NCBI GenBank assembly: GCA_934675045.1
Contig: CAKUPI010000088.1
Span: forward strand, 1 to 7,285
DNA length: 7,285 nt
Origin: an uncultured Eubacteriales bacterium
GTDB lineage: Bacteria > Bacillota > Clostridia > Oscillospirales > Butyricicoccaceae
Direction of reading: 5' to 3'
The position numbers and the translations under genes are program-made. Positions 1 through 6,892 of this stretch are shown here, in pieces. The notes beneath the pieces were generated by a model. It did no database searches and was not told the DNA's origin. It saw only the letters and a program-made list of their open reading frames with translations. Position 1 is the first letter of the stretch, and each line of letters starts with the position of its first letter.

Positions 1-30
1 AGTTTTCCCCGCTATGCCAAAACTTATACG

Positions 31-58
31 TCCGGGCCGGCATTTGACACCGGCCGGA
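31..58. repeat. Inverted repeat enclosing the -35 box of the topoisomerase operon
   Basis: The left arm TCCGGGCCGG (31-40) pairs with the right arm CCGGCCGGA (50-58) with a single bulged G. The 9-nt centre (41-49) contains the -35 hexamer TTGACA. No T-run follows either arm, so it does not look like an intrinsic terminator for an upstream gene. The placement fits an operator where a dimeric regulator would block RNA polymerase, but GC-rich DNA produces such palindromes by chance. No regulator is encoded in the window. Confidence 0.4.
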
Positions 59-72
59 ATATTCGGTATTAT
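44..72 (+). promoter_or_regulatory. Sigma-A promoter of the parE-parC-like operon
   Basis: A perfect -35 hexamer TTGACA (44-49) and a -10 hexamer TATTAT (67-72, one mismatch to TATAAT) are separated by the ideal 17 bp. Transcription would start near 79-80, giving a 5' leader of about 37 nt before the ATG at 117. The leader ends in a strong Shine-Dalgarno sequence, GGGAGGAG (106-113). This is one of the AT-richer stretches in an otherwise very GC-rich window, which supports the call. Confidence 0.85.
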
Positions 73-116
73 TAAGTGTAACGCTATTTTGGAAACGCAC
101 GATTTGGGAGGAGAAC

Positions 117-2114
117 ATGGCAAAAAAGCCCAAACAGGAATACGGAAATGAGAGCATTTCCTCGCTCAAAGGCGCCGACCGCGTTCGCAAACGCCCCGGC
201 GTCATTTTCGGATCGGACGGCATCGAGGGCTGCGAGCACGCCGTGTTCGAGATTCTGTCCAACTCCATCGACGAGGCGCGCGAGGGCTACGGCAGCGTCA
301 TCAACGTGACCCGCTTTCTCGACCACTCCATCGAGGTCGAGGACTTCGGCCGCGGCATGCCCCTTGACTACAACGAAAAAGAGGGCCGCTACAACTGGGA
401 GCTCATCTACTGCGAGCTGTACGCCGGCGGCAAATACAAAAACGACGAGGGCGAAAGCTACGAGTACTCCCTCGGTCTCAACGGTCTGGGCGCCTGCGCC
501 ACCCAGTACAGCTCGGAGTACATGGACGTTGTTTCGCGCCGCGACGGCTTTGAATACACCCTGCACTTCCGGCGCGGCGAAAATGTCACCGACGCGCCGG
601 GCGGCATGCTCAAGGTCCCCTACGCGGGCAAAAAGACCGGCACCGTGCAGCGCTTCAAGCCCGACCTTGACGTTTTTACCGACGTCAACATTCCGCTCGA
701 GTATTTCCTCGACATTCTCAAGCGTCAGGCCGTCGTCAACGCCGGGCTGACCTTTCACCTGAAAGACGAAACGGCGCCGGGCCGGTTCGACAGCTACGCC
801 TTTTCCTACCCGAGCGGCATTCTGGATTACGTCCGCGAGCTGTCCGGCGAGTCGGCGCTGACCCCGGTGACCTCCTTCCGTGCCGAAAAGCGCGGCCGCG
901 ACCGGCAGGACAAGCCGGAATACAAGGTCAAGGTCGAGGCGGCCTTCTGCTTTGTGTCCGCGCAGCCCCGGCTGGAGTATTACCACAACTCCTCCTGGCT
1001 GGAGCACGGCGGCGCCCCCGACAAGGCGGCCCGCTCTGCCTTTGTCTCGGCGGTGGACGCCTATCTCAAGCAGCAGGGCAAGTACCAGAAAAACGAAAGC
1101 AAAATCACCTTTCAGGACATTGCCGACAGCCTGATTCTCGTCACCAACGGCTTTTCCACCTATACCTCGTACGAAAACCAGACCAAAAAGGCCATCACCA
1201 ACCGGTTTATTCAGGAAATGATGACCGATTTTCTGCGCTCCAACCTCGAGATTTACTTCATCGAAAACCGGCAGGATGCCGAAAAAATCGCCGAGCAGGT
1301 GCTCATCAACAAGCGCTCGCGCGAGCAGGCGGAAAAGTCGCGGCTCAACTTCAAAAAGAATATGGTCCGCAACATCGACATTCAAAACCGCGTGCAGAAG
1401 TTTGTCGACTGCCGCAGCAAGGATTTGAGCCGGCGCGAGCTGTATATCGTCGAGGGCGACAGCGCCCTCGGGTCGGTCAAGCAGGGCCGCGACCCCGAGT
1501 TTCAGGCCATCATGCCGGTGCGCGGCAAGATTCTCAACTGCCTCAAGGCCGACTACGGCAAAATCTTCAAGTCGGAAATCATCACCGACCTCATCCGCGT
1601 GCTCGGCTGCGGCGTCGACGTCAAGGCCAAAAGCCGCGACCTTGCCGCCTTTGACCTCGAGGCGCTGCGCTGGAGCAAGGTCATCATCTGCACCGACGCC
1701 GATTACGACGGCTTTCAAATCCGCACCCTCATCCTGACCATGCTGTACCGCCTGACTCCCGCTCTCATCGATCAGGGCTATGTCTATATCGCCGAAAGCC
1801 CCCTTTACGAGCTGACCGTCAAGGACAAGTCCTATTTTGCCTATGACGAGCGGGAAAAGGAGGAGCTTTTGAAAAAGCTGGCCGGCAAAAAGGTGTCCAT
1901 CATGCGCTCCAAGGGCCTCGGCGAAAACGAGCCCGAAATGATGTGGGAAACCACCATGAACCCCGAAACCCGGCGGCTTATCAAGGTGCTGCCCGCCGAG
2001 GCCGAGGCGACGGCGCAGATGTTTGACGTGCTGCTGGGCGACAATTTGAGCGGCCGCAAGGACTTTATCGCAGAAAACGGGGCCCGCTACCTCGACCTTC
2101 TGGATATCAGCTAA
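117..2114 (+). CDS. parE: Type IIA DNA topoisomerase subunit B (divergent ParE/GyrB-like ATPase)
   Basis: This is the ATP-driven subunit of a type IIA topoisomerase; it pairs with the product of the next gene to pass one DNA duplex through another. Its 665 residues are full length. The GHKL ATPase domain is residues 1 to about 230, with E45 as likely general base, N49 for Mg2+, DFGRGMP at 76-82 and a glycine loop at 118-126. The transducer carries the QTK motif at 355-357, with K357 reaching the ATP. The TOPRIM domain has EGDSA at 446-450 and DADYD at 527-531 (metal ligands E446, D527, D529, D531), then KGLGE at 599-603. All catalytic residues are present. The glycine loop reads LGLNGLG where GyrB and ParE normally have GGLHGVG, so this is a diverged branch. 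GGGAGGAG lies just before the ATG. The stop is 11 nt before the A subunit, so the two are cotranscribed. The ParE name rests on the partner lacking a GyrA box. Confidence 0.93.
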   Translation: MAKKPKQEYGNESISSLKGADRVRKRPGVIFGSDGIEGCEHAVFEILSNSIDEAREGYGSVINVTRFLDHSIEVEDFGRGMPLDYNEKEGRYNWELIYCELYAGGKYKNDEGESYEYSLGLNGLGACATQYSSEYMDVVSRRDGFEYTLHFRRGENVTDAPGGMLKVPYAGKKTGTVQRFKPDLDVFTDVNIPLEYFLDILKRQAVVNAGLTFHLKDETAPGRFDSYAFSYPSGILDYVRELSGESALTPVTSFRAEKRGRDRQDKPEYKVKVEAAFCFVSAQPRLEYYHNSSWLEHGGAPDKAARSAFVSAVDAYLKQQGKYQKNESKITFQDIADSLILVTNGFSTYTSYENQTKKAITNRFIQEMMTDFLRSNLEIYFIENRQDAEKIAEQVLINKRSREQAEKSRLNFKKNMVRNIDIQNRVQKFVDCRSKDLSRRELYIVEGDSALGSVKQGRDPEFQAIMPVRGKILNCLKADYGKIFKSEIITDLIRVLGCGVDVKAKSRDLAAFDLEALRWSKVIICTDADYDGFQIRTLILTMLYRLTPALIDQGYVYIAESPLYELTVKDKSYFAYDEREKEELLKKLAGKKVSIMRSKGLGENEPEMMWETTMNPETRRLIKVLPAEAEATAQMFDVLLGDNLSGRKDFIAENGARYLDLLDIS

Positions 2115-2125
2115 AGGAGCCTTCC

Positions 2126-4306
2126 ATGAGCAAAAAGCAATGGTATGTCGAGCAGCCCATCACCGAAACGCTCGAGCAAAACTTCATGCCCTACGCCATG
2201 AGCGTCATCGTCTCCCGCGCGCTGCCCGAAATCGACGGCTTCAAGCCGGCGCACCGCAAGCTTCTTTACACCATGTACAAAATGGGCCTTCTGACCGGCG
2301 CGCGCACCAAATCGGCCAACATCGTCGGCCAGACCATGCGCTTAAACCCCCACGGCGACGCCGCCATTTACGAGACCATGGTGCGTCTGACGCGCAGCAA
2401 CGAATCGCTGCTCATGCCCTTTGTCGATTCCAAGGGCAACTTCGGCAAGGTCTATTCGCGCGACATGGCCTACGCCGCCCCGCGTTACACCGAGGCCAGG
2501 CTGGACAAGTTCTGTCAGGAGATTTTCTCCGACATCGACGTCGACGCCGTCGACTTTGTCGACAACTACGACGGCACCATGAAAGAGCCGACCCTGCTGC
2601 CCACCACCTTCCCCAACATTCTGGCTTCGCCCAACCTGGGCATCGCCGTCAGCATGGCGTGCAGCATCTGCGGCTTTGACTTAAACGAGGTGTGCCGCGC
2701 CGCCATCGCGTATTTAAAAGACCCCGGCTGCGACCTTTTGTCGGTGCTGACCGCCCCCGACTTCCCCACCGGCGGCGAAATCATCTACGACCGCGCGCAG
2801 ATGGAGCAGATTTACCGCACCGGCCGCGGCTCTTTCAAAGTGCGCGCCAAGTGGCGCTATGTGCAAAAGGGCAACCTCATTGAAATCACCGAAATCCCCT
2901 ACACCACCACCATCGAGGCCATCATCGACAAGGTGACCGAGCTTATCAAGGCGGGCAAAATCCGCGAAATCTCCGACATGCGCGACGAGACCGGCCTTCA
3001 GGGCCTGCGGCTGACCATCGACCTCAAGCGCGGCACCGACCCCGACAGGCTGATGCAGAAGCTGATGAAGCTGACGCCGCTGTGCGACACCTTCTCGTGC
3101 AACTTCAACATTCTGGTAAGCGGTACGCCCCGGGTGATGGGCGTCGCCGAAATCCTCGAGGAGTGGGGCGCCTGGCGCACCGAATGTGTGCGCCGCCGGG
3201 TGCATTTTGACCTCGGCCGCAAAAAGGACAAGCTGCACCTGCTGCGCGGCCTGCGCAAAATCCTGCTGGATATCGACCGCGCCATTCAAATCATCCGCGA
3301 AACCGAGGAGGACGCCGAGGTCATTCCCAACCTGATGATCGGCTTCGGCATCGACGAGCGGCAGGCCGAGTATATCGCCGAAATCAAGCTGCGCAACATC
3401 AACAAGGAATATATCCTCAAGCGTCTGGCCGAGACCGACGCGCTGGAAGCCGAAATCAAGCGGCTGGAGGATGTTCTGGGCAGCCGCGAAAAGCTGCGCA
3501 CCATCATCATCCGCGAGCTGGAAAGCATCATCAAAAAATACCCGACGACCCGCCGCTCCTCCATCGTTTACGAAAGCGAGATCGAGGAGTATGACGAAAG
3601 CCAGAGCATCGAGGATTACCCGGTGCACCTCTTTATGACGCGCGACGGGTATTTCAAAAAAATCACGCCGCAGTCGCTGCGCATGTCGGGCGAGCACAAG
3701 CTTAAAGAGGGCGACGAAATCCGCCTCTCGCTCGAGGGGCAAAACGCCGAGGAGATCGTCTTTCTGACCAACCGGTGCCAGGCCTACAAGGCGCGGCTGT
3801 ACGAGTTCGACGATTCCAAGGCCAGCGTTCTCGGCGACTTCTTGCCGCAGAAGCTGGGCATGGACGAGGGGGAAATCCCCGTTTTCGCCTATCTCCCGGG
3901 CGATTTTCTGGGCAATCTTCTCTATTTCTTCGAAAACGGCAAGGTGGCCAAGGTAGAAAGCGCCGTATTCCGCACCAAGTCCAACCGCCGCAAGCTGACG
4001 GGCGCCTTCTCCGCCCTGAGCCCGCTGGTCGCCGTCATTCATCTGCGCGAGGACGCCGAGGTCGTGCTTTCGACCGGCGTGCGCGCGCTCATTGTCAACA
4101 CCGCCCTTCTGGCCCCCAAAACGACCCGCTCTACGCAGGGCGTCGCCGTTTTGAGCCTCAAGCGCGGCCAGAAGGTGACATCGGCCGAGCTGCTTGAAAG
4201 CGCCTCCCTGTCCAACCCGGCCCGTTACCGCACGCGCACCCTCCCCGCGGCCGGCGCTCTGCTGCGGCAGGAGGATTTGCCGGAGCAGCAGCTGTCGCTC
4301 GAATAA
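2126..4306 (+). CDS. parC: Type IIA DNA topoisomerase subunit A (divergent ParC/GyrA-like)
   Basis: This is the DNA breakage-reunion subunit; its tyrosine forms the covalent link to cut DNA. The 726 residues run from the winged-helix core at the N terminus (EIDGFKPAHRKLLYTM at 35-50) through NPHGDAAIYET (74-84) to the active-site R120-Y121 in PRYTEAR. GIAVSMA at 172-178 carries the Ile that intercalates at the DNA bend in GyrA. A tower and coiled-coil gate follow (about 340-475), then a beta-pinwheel C-terminal domain from about 495, with blade-like strands near 504, 548, 602 and 649. No GyrA box (QRRGGKG type), needed for DNA wrapping and negative supercoiling, is visible. With a length below the usual 800 or more of GyrA, this favours a topoisomerase IV-like decatenase. 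The quinolone-pocket Ser (GyrA S83) is Ala79; the acidic partner is Glu83. AAGGAG sits 6 nt before the ATG and overlaps the preceding stop, so translation is probably coupled. Confidence 0.93.
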   Translation: MSKKQWYVEQPITETLEQNFMPYAMSVIVSRALPEIDGFKPAHRKLLYTMYKMGLLTGARTKSANIVGQTMRLNPHGDAAIYETMVRLTRSNESLLMPFVDSKGNFGKVYSRDMAYAAPRYTEARLDKFCQEIFSDIDVDAVDFVDNYDGTMKEPTLLPTTFPNILASPNLGIAVSMACSICGFDLNEVCRAAIAYLKDPGCDLLSVLTAPDFPTGGEIIYDRAQMEQIYRTGRGSFKVRAKWRYVQKGNLIEITEIPYTTTIEAIIDKVTELIKAGKIREISDMRDETGLQGLRLTIDLKRGTDPDRLMQKLMKLTPLCDTFSCNFNILVSGTPRVMGVAEILEEWGAWRTECVRRRVHFDLGRKKDKLHLLRGLRKILLDIDRAIQIIRETEEDAEVIPNLMIGFGIDERQAEYIAEIKLRNINKEYILKRLAETDALEAEIKRLEDVLGSREKLRTIIIRELESIIKKYPTTRRSSIVYESEIEEYDESQSIEDYPVHLFMTRDGYFKKITPQSLRMSGEHKLKEGDEIRLSLEGQNAEEIVFLTNRCQAYKARLYEFDDSKASVLGDFLPQKLGMDEGEIPVFAYLPGDFLGNLLYFFENGKVAKVESAVFRTKSNRRKLTGAFSALSPLVAVIHLREDAEVVLSTGVRALIVNTALLAPKTTRSTQGVAVLSLKRGQKVTSAELLESASLSNPARYRTRTLPAAGALLRQEDLPEQQLSLE

Positions 4307-4311
4307 CATAG

Positions 4312-4387
4312 AAGGTCCCCCTTTCTCCCTCTGTCACTCCGCCGCCCGGCGGCGCATACGATAAGGCAGATGGAAAGGGGGACTTTT
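4312..4387 (+). promoter_or_regulatory. Long stem-loop burying the amidase ribosome binding site
   Basis: GTCCCCCTTT (4315-4324) is the exact complement of AAAGGGGGAC (4374-4383). The pairing extends through weaker pairs to about 4312-4326 with 4372-4386. The right arm is the Shine-Dalgarno sequence of the amidase gene. Inside the loop sits a second GC hairpin, CGCCGC/GCGGCG (4340-4354). TTTT follows the outer stem directly before the ATG. In RNA read through from the topoisomerase operon this would hide the ribosome binding site, and it might also act as a weak terminator. RNA started inside the loop would lack the left arm. Confidence 0.6.
4335..4363 (+). promoter_or_regulatory. Candidate mother-cell (sigma-K-like) sporulation promoter
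   Basis: GCATACGATA (4354-4363) matches the Bacillus sigma-K -10 consensus gCATAnnnTA at every fixed base. CACT (4335-4338), 15 bp upstream, is a partial match to the short -35 mACm. The predicted start, near 4370, leaves an 18-nt leader with an exposed Shine-Dalgarno sequence. No convincing sigma-A promoter is visible in this gap. The consensus is short and comes from Bacillus, so chance remains plausible. Confidence 0.35.
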
Positions 4388-4906
4388 ATGACTCTCGAAA
4401 CCCGCCCGTACGACCGGGCGGCCGCCGTGGCCTATGCGCACCGCTGGGCTTACGGGCGCAACCCCATGTTTTATGACTTTGAGAAAATCGGCGGCGACTG
4501 CACCAACTTTGCCAGCCAGTGCGTCTACGCCGGCAGCGGCGTGATGAACGACACGCCGGTATACGGCTGGTACTACATCTCGCTCGGCAGCCGATCGGCC
4601 GCGTGGACGGGCGTGCCGTATTTTTACAACTTTATGACGGGCAACACCGGCGTCGGGCCGTACGGGCGCGAGGTGTCCGTTTCCGACGTCGAGCCGGGCG
4701 ACGTGGTCCAACTGGCCGCAAACGGGCCGCATTACCACCACACGCCGGTCGTGGTCGCCGTCAACGGCCCGCCGACGCTGAAAAACATTCTGGTCGCCGC
4801 GCACTCCTATGACGCCGACTATCGCCCGCTCGGCAGCTATGAAATCGGCAAAATCCGCTTTATCCACATCGAGGGGGTGCGCTGGCCCAGCCCCCTGCTG
4901 CGCTGA
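4388..4906 (+). CDS. Amidase_6-family protein (putative NlpC/P60-like amidase)
   Basis: A 172-residue protein that is essentially one Amidase_6 domain, a family common in spore-forming Firmicutes and thought to have a papain/NlpC-like Cys-His hydrolase fold; its substrate is not established. The family opening is present (YDRAAAVAYAHRWAYGRNP, 8-26), then GGDCTNFASQC (35-45) with C38 as likely nucleophile. GWYY (60-63), the W73-T-G segment and VEPGDVVQL (101-109) lead to HTPVVV (118-123) with H118 as likely catalytic His, and AAHSYDADYRPL (137-148). No signal peptide or membrane segment is seen, so it is probably cytosolic or inside the mother cell. I start it at 4388 because AAAGGGGG (4374-4381) lies 6 nt upstream; an in-frame ATG at 4370 would add six residues but has only a weak ribosome binding site. 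It lies 81 bp after the topoisomerase operon and converges on rny. Confidence 0.85.
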   Translation: MTLETRPYDRAAAVAYAHRWAYGRNPMFYDFEKIGGDCTNFASQCVYAGSGVMNDTPVYGWYYISLGSRSAAWTGVPYFYNFMTGNTGVGPYGREVSVSDVEPGDVVQLAANGPHYHHTPVVVAVNGPPTLKNILVAAHSYDADYRPLGSYEIGKIRFIHIEGVRWPSPLLR

Positions 4907-4923
4907 AGGCCCGCCCCGCGGCA

Positions 4924-5160
4924 CCGGTTTCCCCATGCGCACCCGGCGGCCCGGTTTCCCCATGCGCACCCGGCGGCCCGGTTTCCCCACGCGCCCCGGC
5001 GGCCCGGTTCTCCCCACGCGCCCGGCGGCCCGGTTTTCCCGCACGCGCCCCGTGGCGCCGGTTTTCCCCACGCGCCCGGCGGCCCGGTTTTCCCATGCGC
5101 CCCGCGGCCCGGTTTCCCCATGCGCCCCGCGCTGCCGGTTCTCCCCGCGCGCCCGGCGGC
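4924..5160. repeat. GC-rich minisatellite, nine units of 25-28 bp
   Basis: Nine head-to-tail units each begin CCGGTT and mostly end CGGCGGC. They start at 4924, 4951, 4978, 5004, 5030, 5058, 5084, 5109 and 5135, with lengths 27, 27, 26, 26, 28, 26, 25, 26 and 26. The first two are identical; the rest differ by point changes and 1-2 bp indels. A degenerate half unit precedes them (about 4909-4923). Most units carry three C-runs of three or more on the plus strand, so the minus strand fits a regular G-quadruplex pattern with loops of about 4-6 nt. It fills most of the gap between the convergent amidase and rny genes. Unit lengths that break frame argue against coding, and contiguous units without spacers rule out CRISPR. 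Confidence 0.9.
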
Positions 5161-5171
5161 ATCCGCGCAGC

Positions 5172-5203
5172 AAAAAGCGGCAGGTCTTTCGACCTGCCGC
5201 TTT
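5172..5203 (-). terminator. Intrinsic terminator of rny, possibly bidirectional
   Basis: A perfect 13-bp stem, AAAGCGGCAGGTC (5174-5186) with GACCTGCCGCTTT (5191-5203), closes a 4-nt loop that reads GAAA on the minus strand. Read on the minus strand it ends in TTTTT (5176-5172) and begins 7 nt after the rny stop. In the plus direction only TTTGTCTGTC follows, so it may stop amidase transcripts less efficiently. No other terminator for the amidase gene is seen. Confidence 0.92.
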
Positions 5204-5210
5204 GTCTGTC

Positions 5211-6767
5211 CTATTTCGCGTACTCGACGGCGCGGGTCTCGCGCACGACGTTGACCTTGATCTGACCGGGGTAGTTGAGCTCGCTCTCGATTTTCTTGGC
5301 CAGCTCGCGGGCCAGCAGAATCATCTCGTCGTCCTTGACCTCCTCGGGCTTGACAACGATGCGGATTTCGCGGCCCGCCTGGAAAGCAAAGCTCTTTTCG
5401 ACGCCCTTCATGCCGTCTGCCAGCTCTTCCAGCTTTTCCAGACGCTTGATATAGGCTTCGAGGTTTTCGCGCCGGGCGCCGGGACGCGCGGCGGAAATGG
5501 CGTCGGCCGCCTGTACCAGACAGGCGACAACCGTCTGCGCCTCGACGTCGCCGTGGTGGGCCTGAATGGCGTGAATGACCTCTTCTTTTTCCCGGTATTT
5601 TCTGGCCAGGTCGACGCCGATGTTGACGTGGCTGCCCTCGACCTCATGGGTGACGGCCTTGCCGATGTCATGCAGCAGACCGGCGCGCTTGGCCAGCGTG
5701 ACGTCGGCCCCCAGCTCCCCGGCGAGCAGCCCTGCGATGTGGGCGACCTCGATGGAGTGGTTGAGCACGTTCTGGCCGTAGCTCGTGCGGTAGCGCATCC
5801 GCCCCAGCAGCTTGACAAGCTCGGGGTGAATGCCGTGAAGGCCCGTCTCGAACAGGGCGCGCTCGCTCTCCTGCTTGATGATGGTCTCCACCTCGCGGCG
5901 GGCCTTTTCCACCGTCTCCTCGATGCGGGCGGGGTGGATACGGCCGTCCAGAATGAGCTTTTCCAGCGCAAGCCGCGCCACTTCGCGGCGCACCGGATCA
6001 AAGCTGGACAGCGTAATGGCCTCGGGGGTGTCGTCGATGATGAGGTCGACGCCCGTCAGCATTTCAAGGGTGCGGATGTTGCGGCCCTCGCGGCCGATGA
6101 TGCGGCCCTTCATTTCGTCGTTGGGCAGCGGCACCACCGAAACGGTGGCTTCGCTGGCGTGATCCGCCGCGCAGCGCTGAATGGCCGTCGAAAGGATTTC
6201 GCGGGCCTTCTGGTCGGAATCCTCCTTGAGCTGGCGCTCGATCTCCTTCAGCTTGACGGCAGCGTCGTGCCGCGCGTCGTTTTCCACCTGCTCGACGAGG
6301 TAGTTTTTGGCCTCCTCTACCGTCAGGCCGGAAATGCGCTCGAGCACCTCAAGCTGGCTCTTTTTCAGAGCGCGTACCTCTTCCTGCAGCTCTTCTGTCT
6401 GCTTGAGCTTTTGAGAAAGCTTTTCCTCTTTCTGCTCGGCGCTTTCGTACTTGCGATCGATGGTTTCTTCCTTTTGCTGCAAGCGGCGCTCCTGCTTTTG
6501 CAGCTCGGAGCGGCGCTCCTTGACTTCTTTGTCAAACTCGGCGCGGGCGCGATAGATTTCTTCGCGGGCTTCCACAACGGCTTCCCGTTTTTTCGCCTCG
6601 GCGCCTTTGATAGCCTCGTTGATAATGCGTGTTGCTTCTTCTTCGGCACTGCCGATTTCTTTTTCTGCGATTTTTCTGCGGTAAGTGTATCCGGCAAAAA
6701 GACCCGTGGCGGCGCCGACCAGCAAAGCAATGACGCAGAACAACCAGGTCATTCCCTGTGGTGGCAA
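5211..6767 (-). CDS. rny: Ribonuclease Y
   Basis: RNase Y is the membrane-bound endoribonuclease that starts bulk mRNA decay in many Firmicutes and takes part in processing and riboswitch turnover. At 518 residues it has the usual length and order. An N-terminal TM segment (about 7-27) is followed by basic YRRK. A long charged coiled coil covers about 30-200. The KH RNA-binding domain has [12 protein letters not shown] at 221-232. The HD domain has H337 and H343, the H366-D367 pair in LLHDIGK, H404-H405 and D422; a C-terminal domain ends in VEYAK. All expected metal ligands are present. I use the TTG at 6767 because AGGAGG (6775-6780) lies 7 nt upstream of it; the ATG at 6752 would be 22 nt from that site, too far, though TM anchoring would survive either way. 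It has its own promoter and terminator and so is probably monocistronic. Confidence 0.97.
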   Translation of the reverse strand: MPPQGMTWLFCVIALLVGAATGLFAGYTYRRKIAEKEIGSAEEEATRIINEAIKGAEAKKREAVVEAREEIYRARAEFDKEVKERRSELQKQERRLQQKEETIDRKYESAEQKEEKLSQKLKQTEELQEEVRALKKSQLEVLERISGLTVEEAKNYLVEQVENDARHDAAVKLKEIERQLKEDSDQKAREILSTAIQRCAADHASEATVSVVPLPNDEMKGRIIGREGRNIRTLEMLTGVDLIIDDTPEAITLSSFDPVRREVARLALEKLILDGRIHPARIEETVEKARREVETIIKQESERALFETGLHGIHPELVKLLGRMRYRTSYGQNVLNHSIEVAHIAGLLAGELGADVTLAKRAGLLHDIGKAVTHEVEGSHVNIGVDLARKYREKEEVIHAIQAHHGDVEAQTVVACLVQAADAISAARPGARRENLEAYIKRLEKLEELADGMKGVEKSFAFQAGREIRIVVKPEEVKDDEMILLARELAKKIESELNYPGQIKVNVVRETRAVEYAK

Positions 6768-6779
6768 GCTATACCCTCC

Positions 6780-6848
6780 TTATACAATGTAAATTGACGA
6801 TGATAGCAGCAGTGCGGCCCTGTCGCGGAAAACCGCACAAAACTCCAT
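6780..6848 (-). CDS. Possible 22-codon leader ORF upstream of rny
   Basis: An ATG at 6848 opens a 22-residue reading frame, MEFCAVFRDRAA followed by a hydrophobic end LLLSSSIYIV. It is preceded by GGAG 5 nt upstream, and its stop TAA (6782-6780) overlaps the first base of the rny Shine-Dalgarno sequence. The arrangement would suit translational coupling. Against it, the best promoter predicts a start near 6855, which would leave out most of the GGAG, and a short frame like this can arise by chance. The frame also spans alternative hairpins (GTGCGG 6812-6817 with CCGCAC 6833-6838, or GCGG 6825-6828 with CCGC 6833-6836). I do not recognise the peptide. Confidence 0.25.
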   Translation of the reverse strand: MEFCAVFRDRAALLLSSSIYIV

Positions 6849-6861
6849 ATTATCTCCATTC

Positions 6862-6890
6862 AGTTTAGCTTGCTTTGTATATAATGTCAA
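6862..6890 (-). promoter_or_regulatory. Sigma-A promoter of rny
   Basis: On the minus strand, a perfect TTGACA (6890-6885) lies 17 bp before TAAACT (6867-6862, 4 of 6 matches to TATAAT). The predicted start is near 6855, about 88 nt before the TTG start of rny. The stretch is clearly AT-rich compared with the surrounding genes, as expected for a promoter. Confidence 0.75.
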
Positions 6891-6892
6891 GG

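Noticed and set aside
84..1718. A 544-codon open frame antisense to the B-subunit gene
   Set aside because: It lies almost wholly opposite a full-length gene with intact motifs. High GC and third-position bias remove stop codons on the opposite strand, and the translation has no recognisable domain.
2714..4309. A 531-codon open frame antisense to the A-subunit gene
   Set aside because: Same cause: a codon-bias shadow opposite a conserved topoisomerase subunit, with low-complexity Ala/Gly/Leu-rich translation.
4370..4387. Earlier ATG start for the amidase (adds MERGTF)
   Set aside because: The strong AAAGGGGG site lies after this ATG and at ideal spacing for the ATG at 4388. The family homology also begins only after the later start.
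4924..5160. CRISPR array
   Set aside because: The units are contiguous variants of one sequence, with no unique spacers between conserved repeats and no cas genes in the window.
4837..5173. Collagen-like Gly-X-Y protein on the minus strand through the repeat array
   Set aside because: Runs such as KTGPPGAWG appear in more than one minus-strand frame because the unit is G- and C-rich. Unit lengths of 25, 26 and 28 bp shift the frame, no start with a good ribosome binding site is seen, and the longer frame continues antisense to the amidase gene.
4809..6797. A 662-codon plus-strand open frame running from the amidase end across the repeat and antisense to rny
   Set aside because: It covers the opposite strand of the well-supported rny gene, and its N-terminal repeats are only the translated minisatellite.
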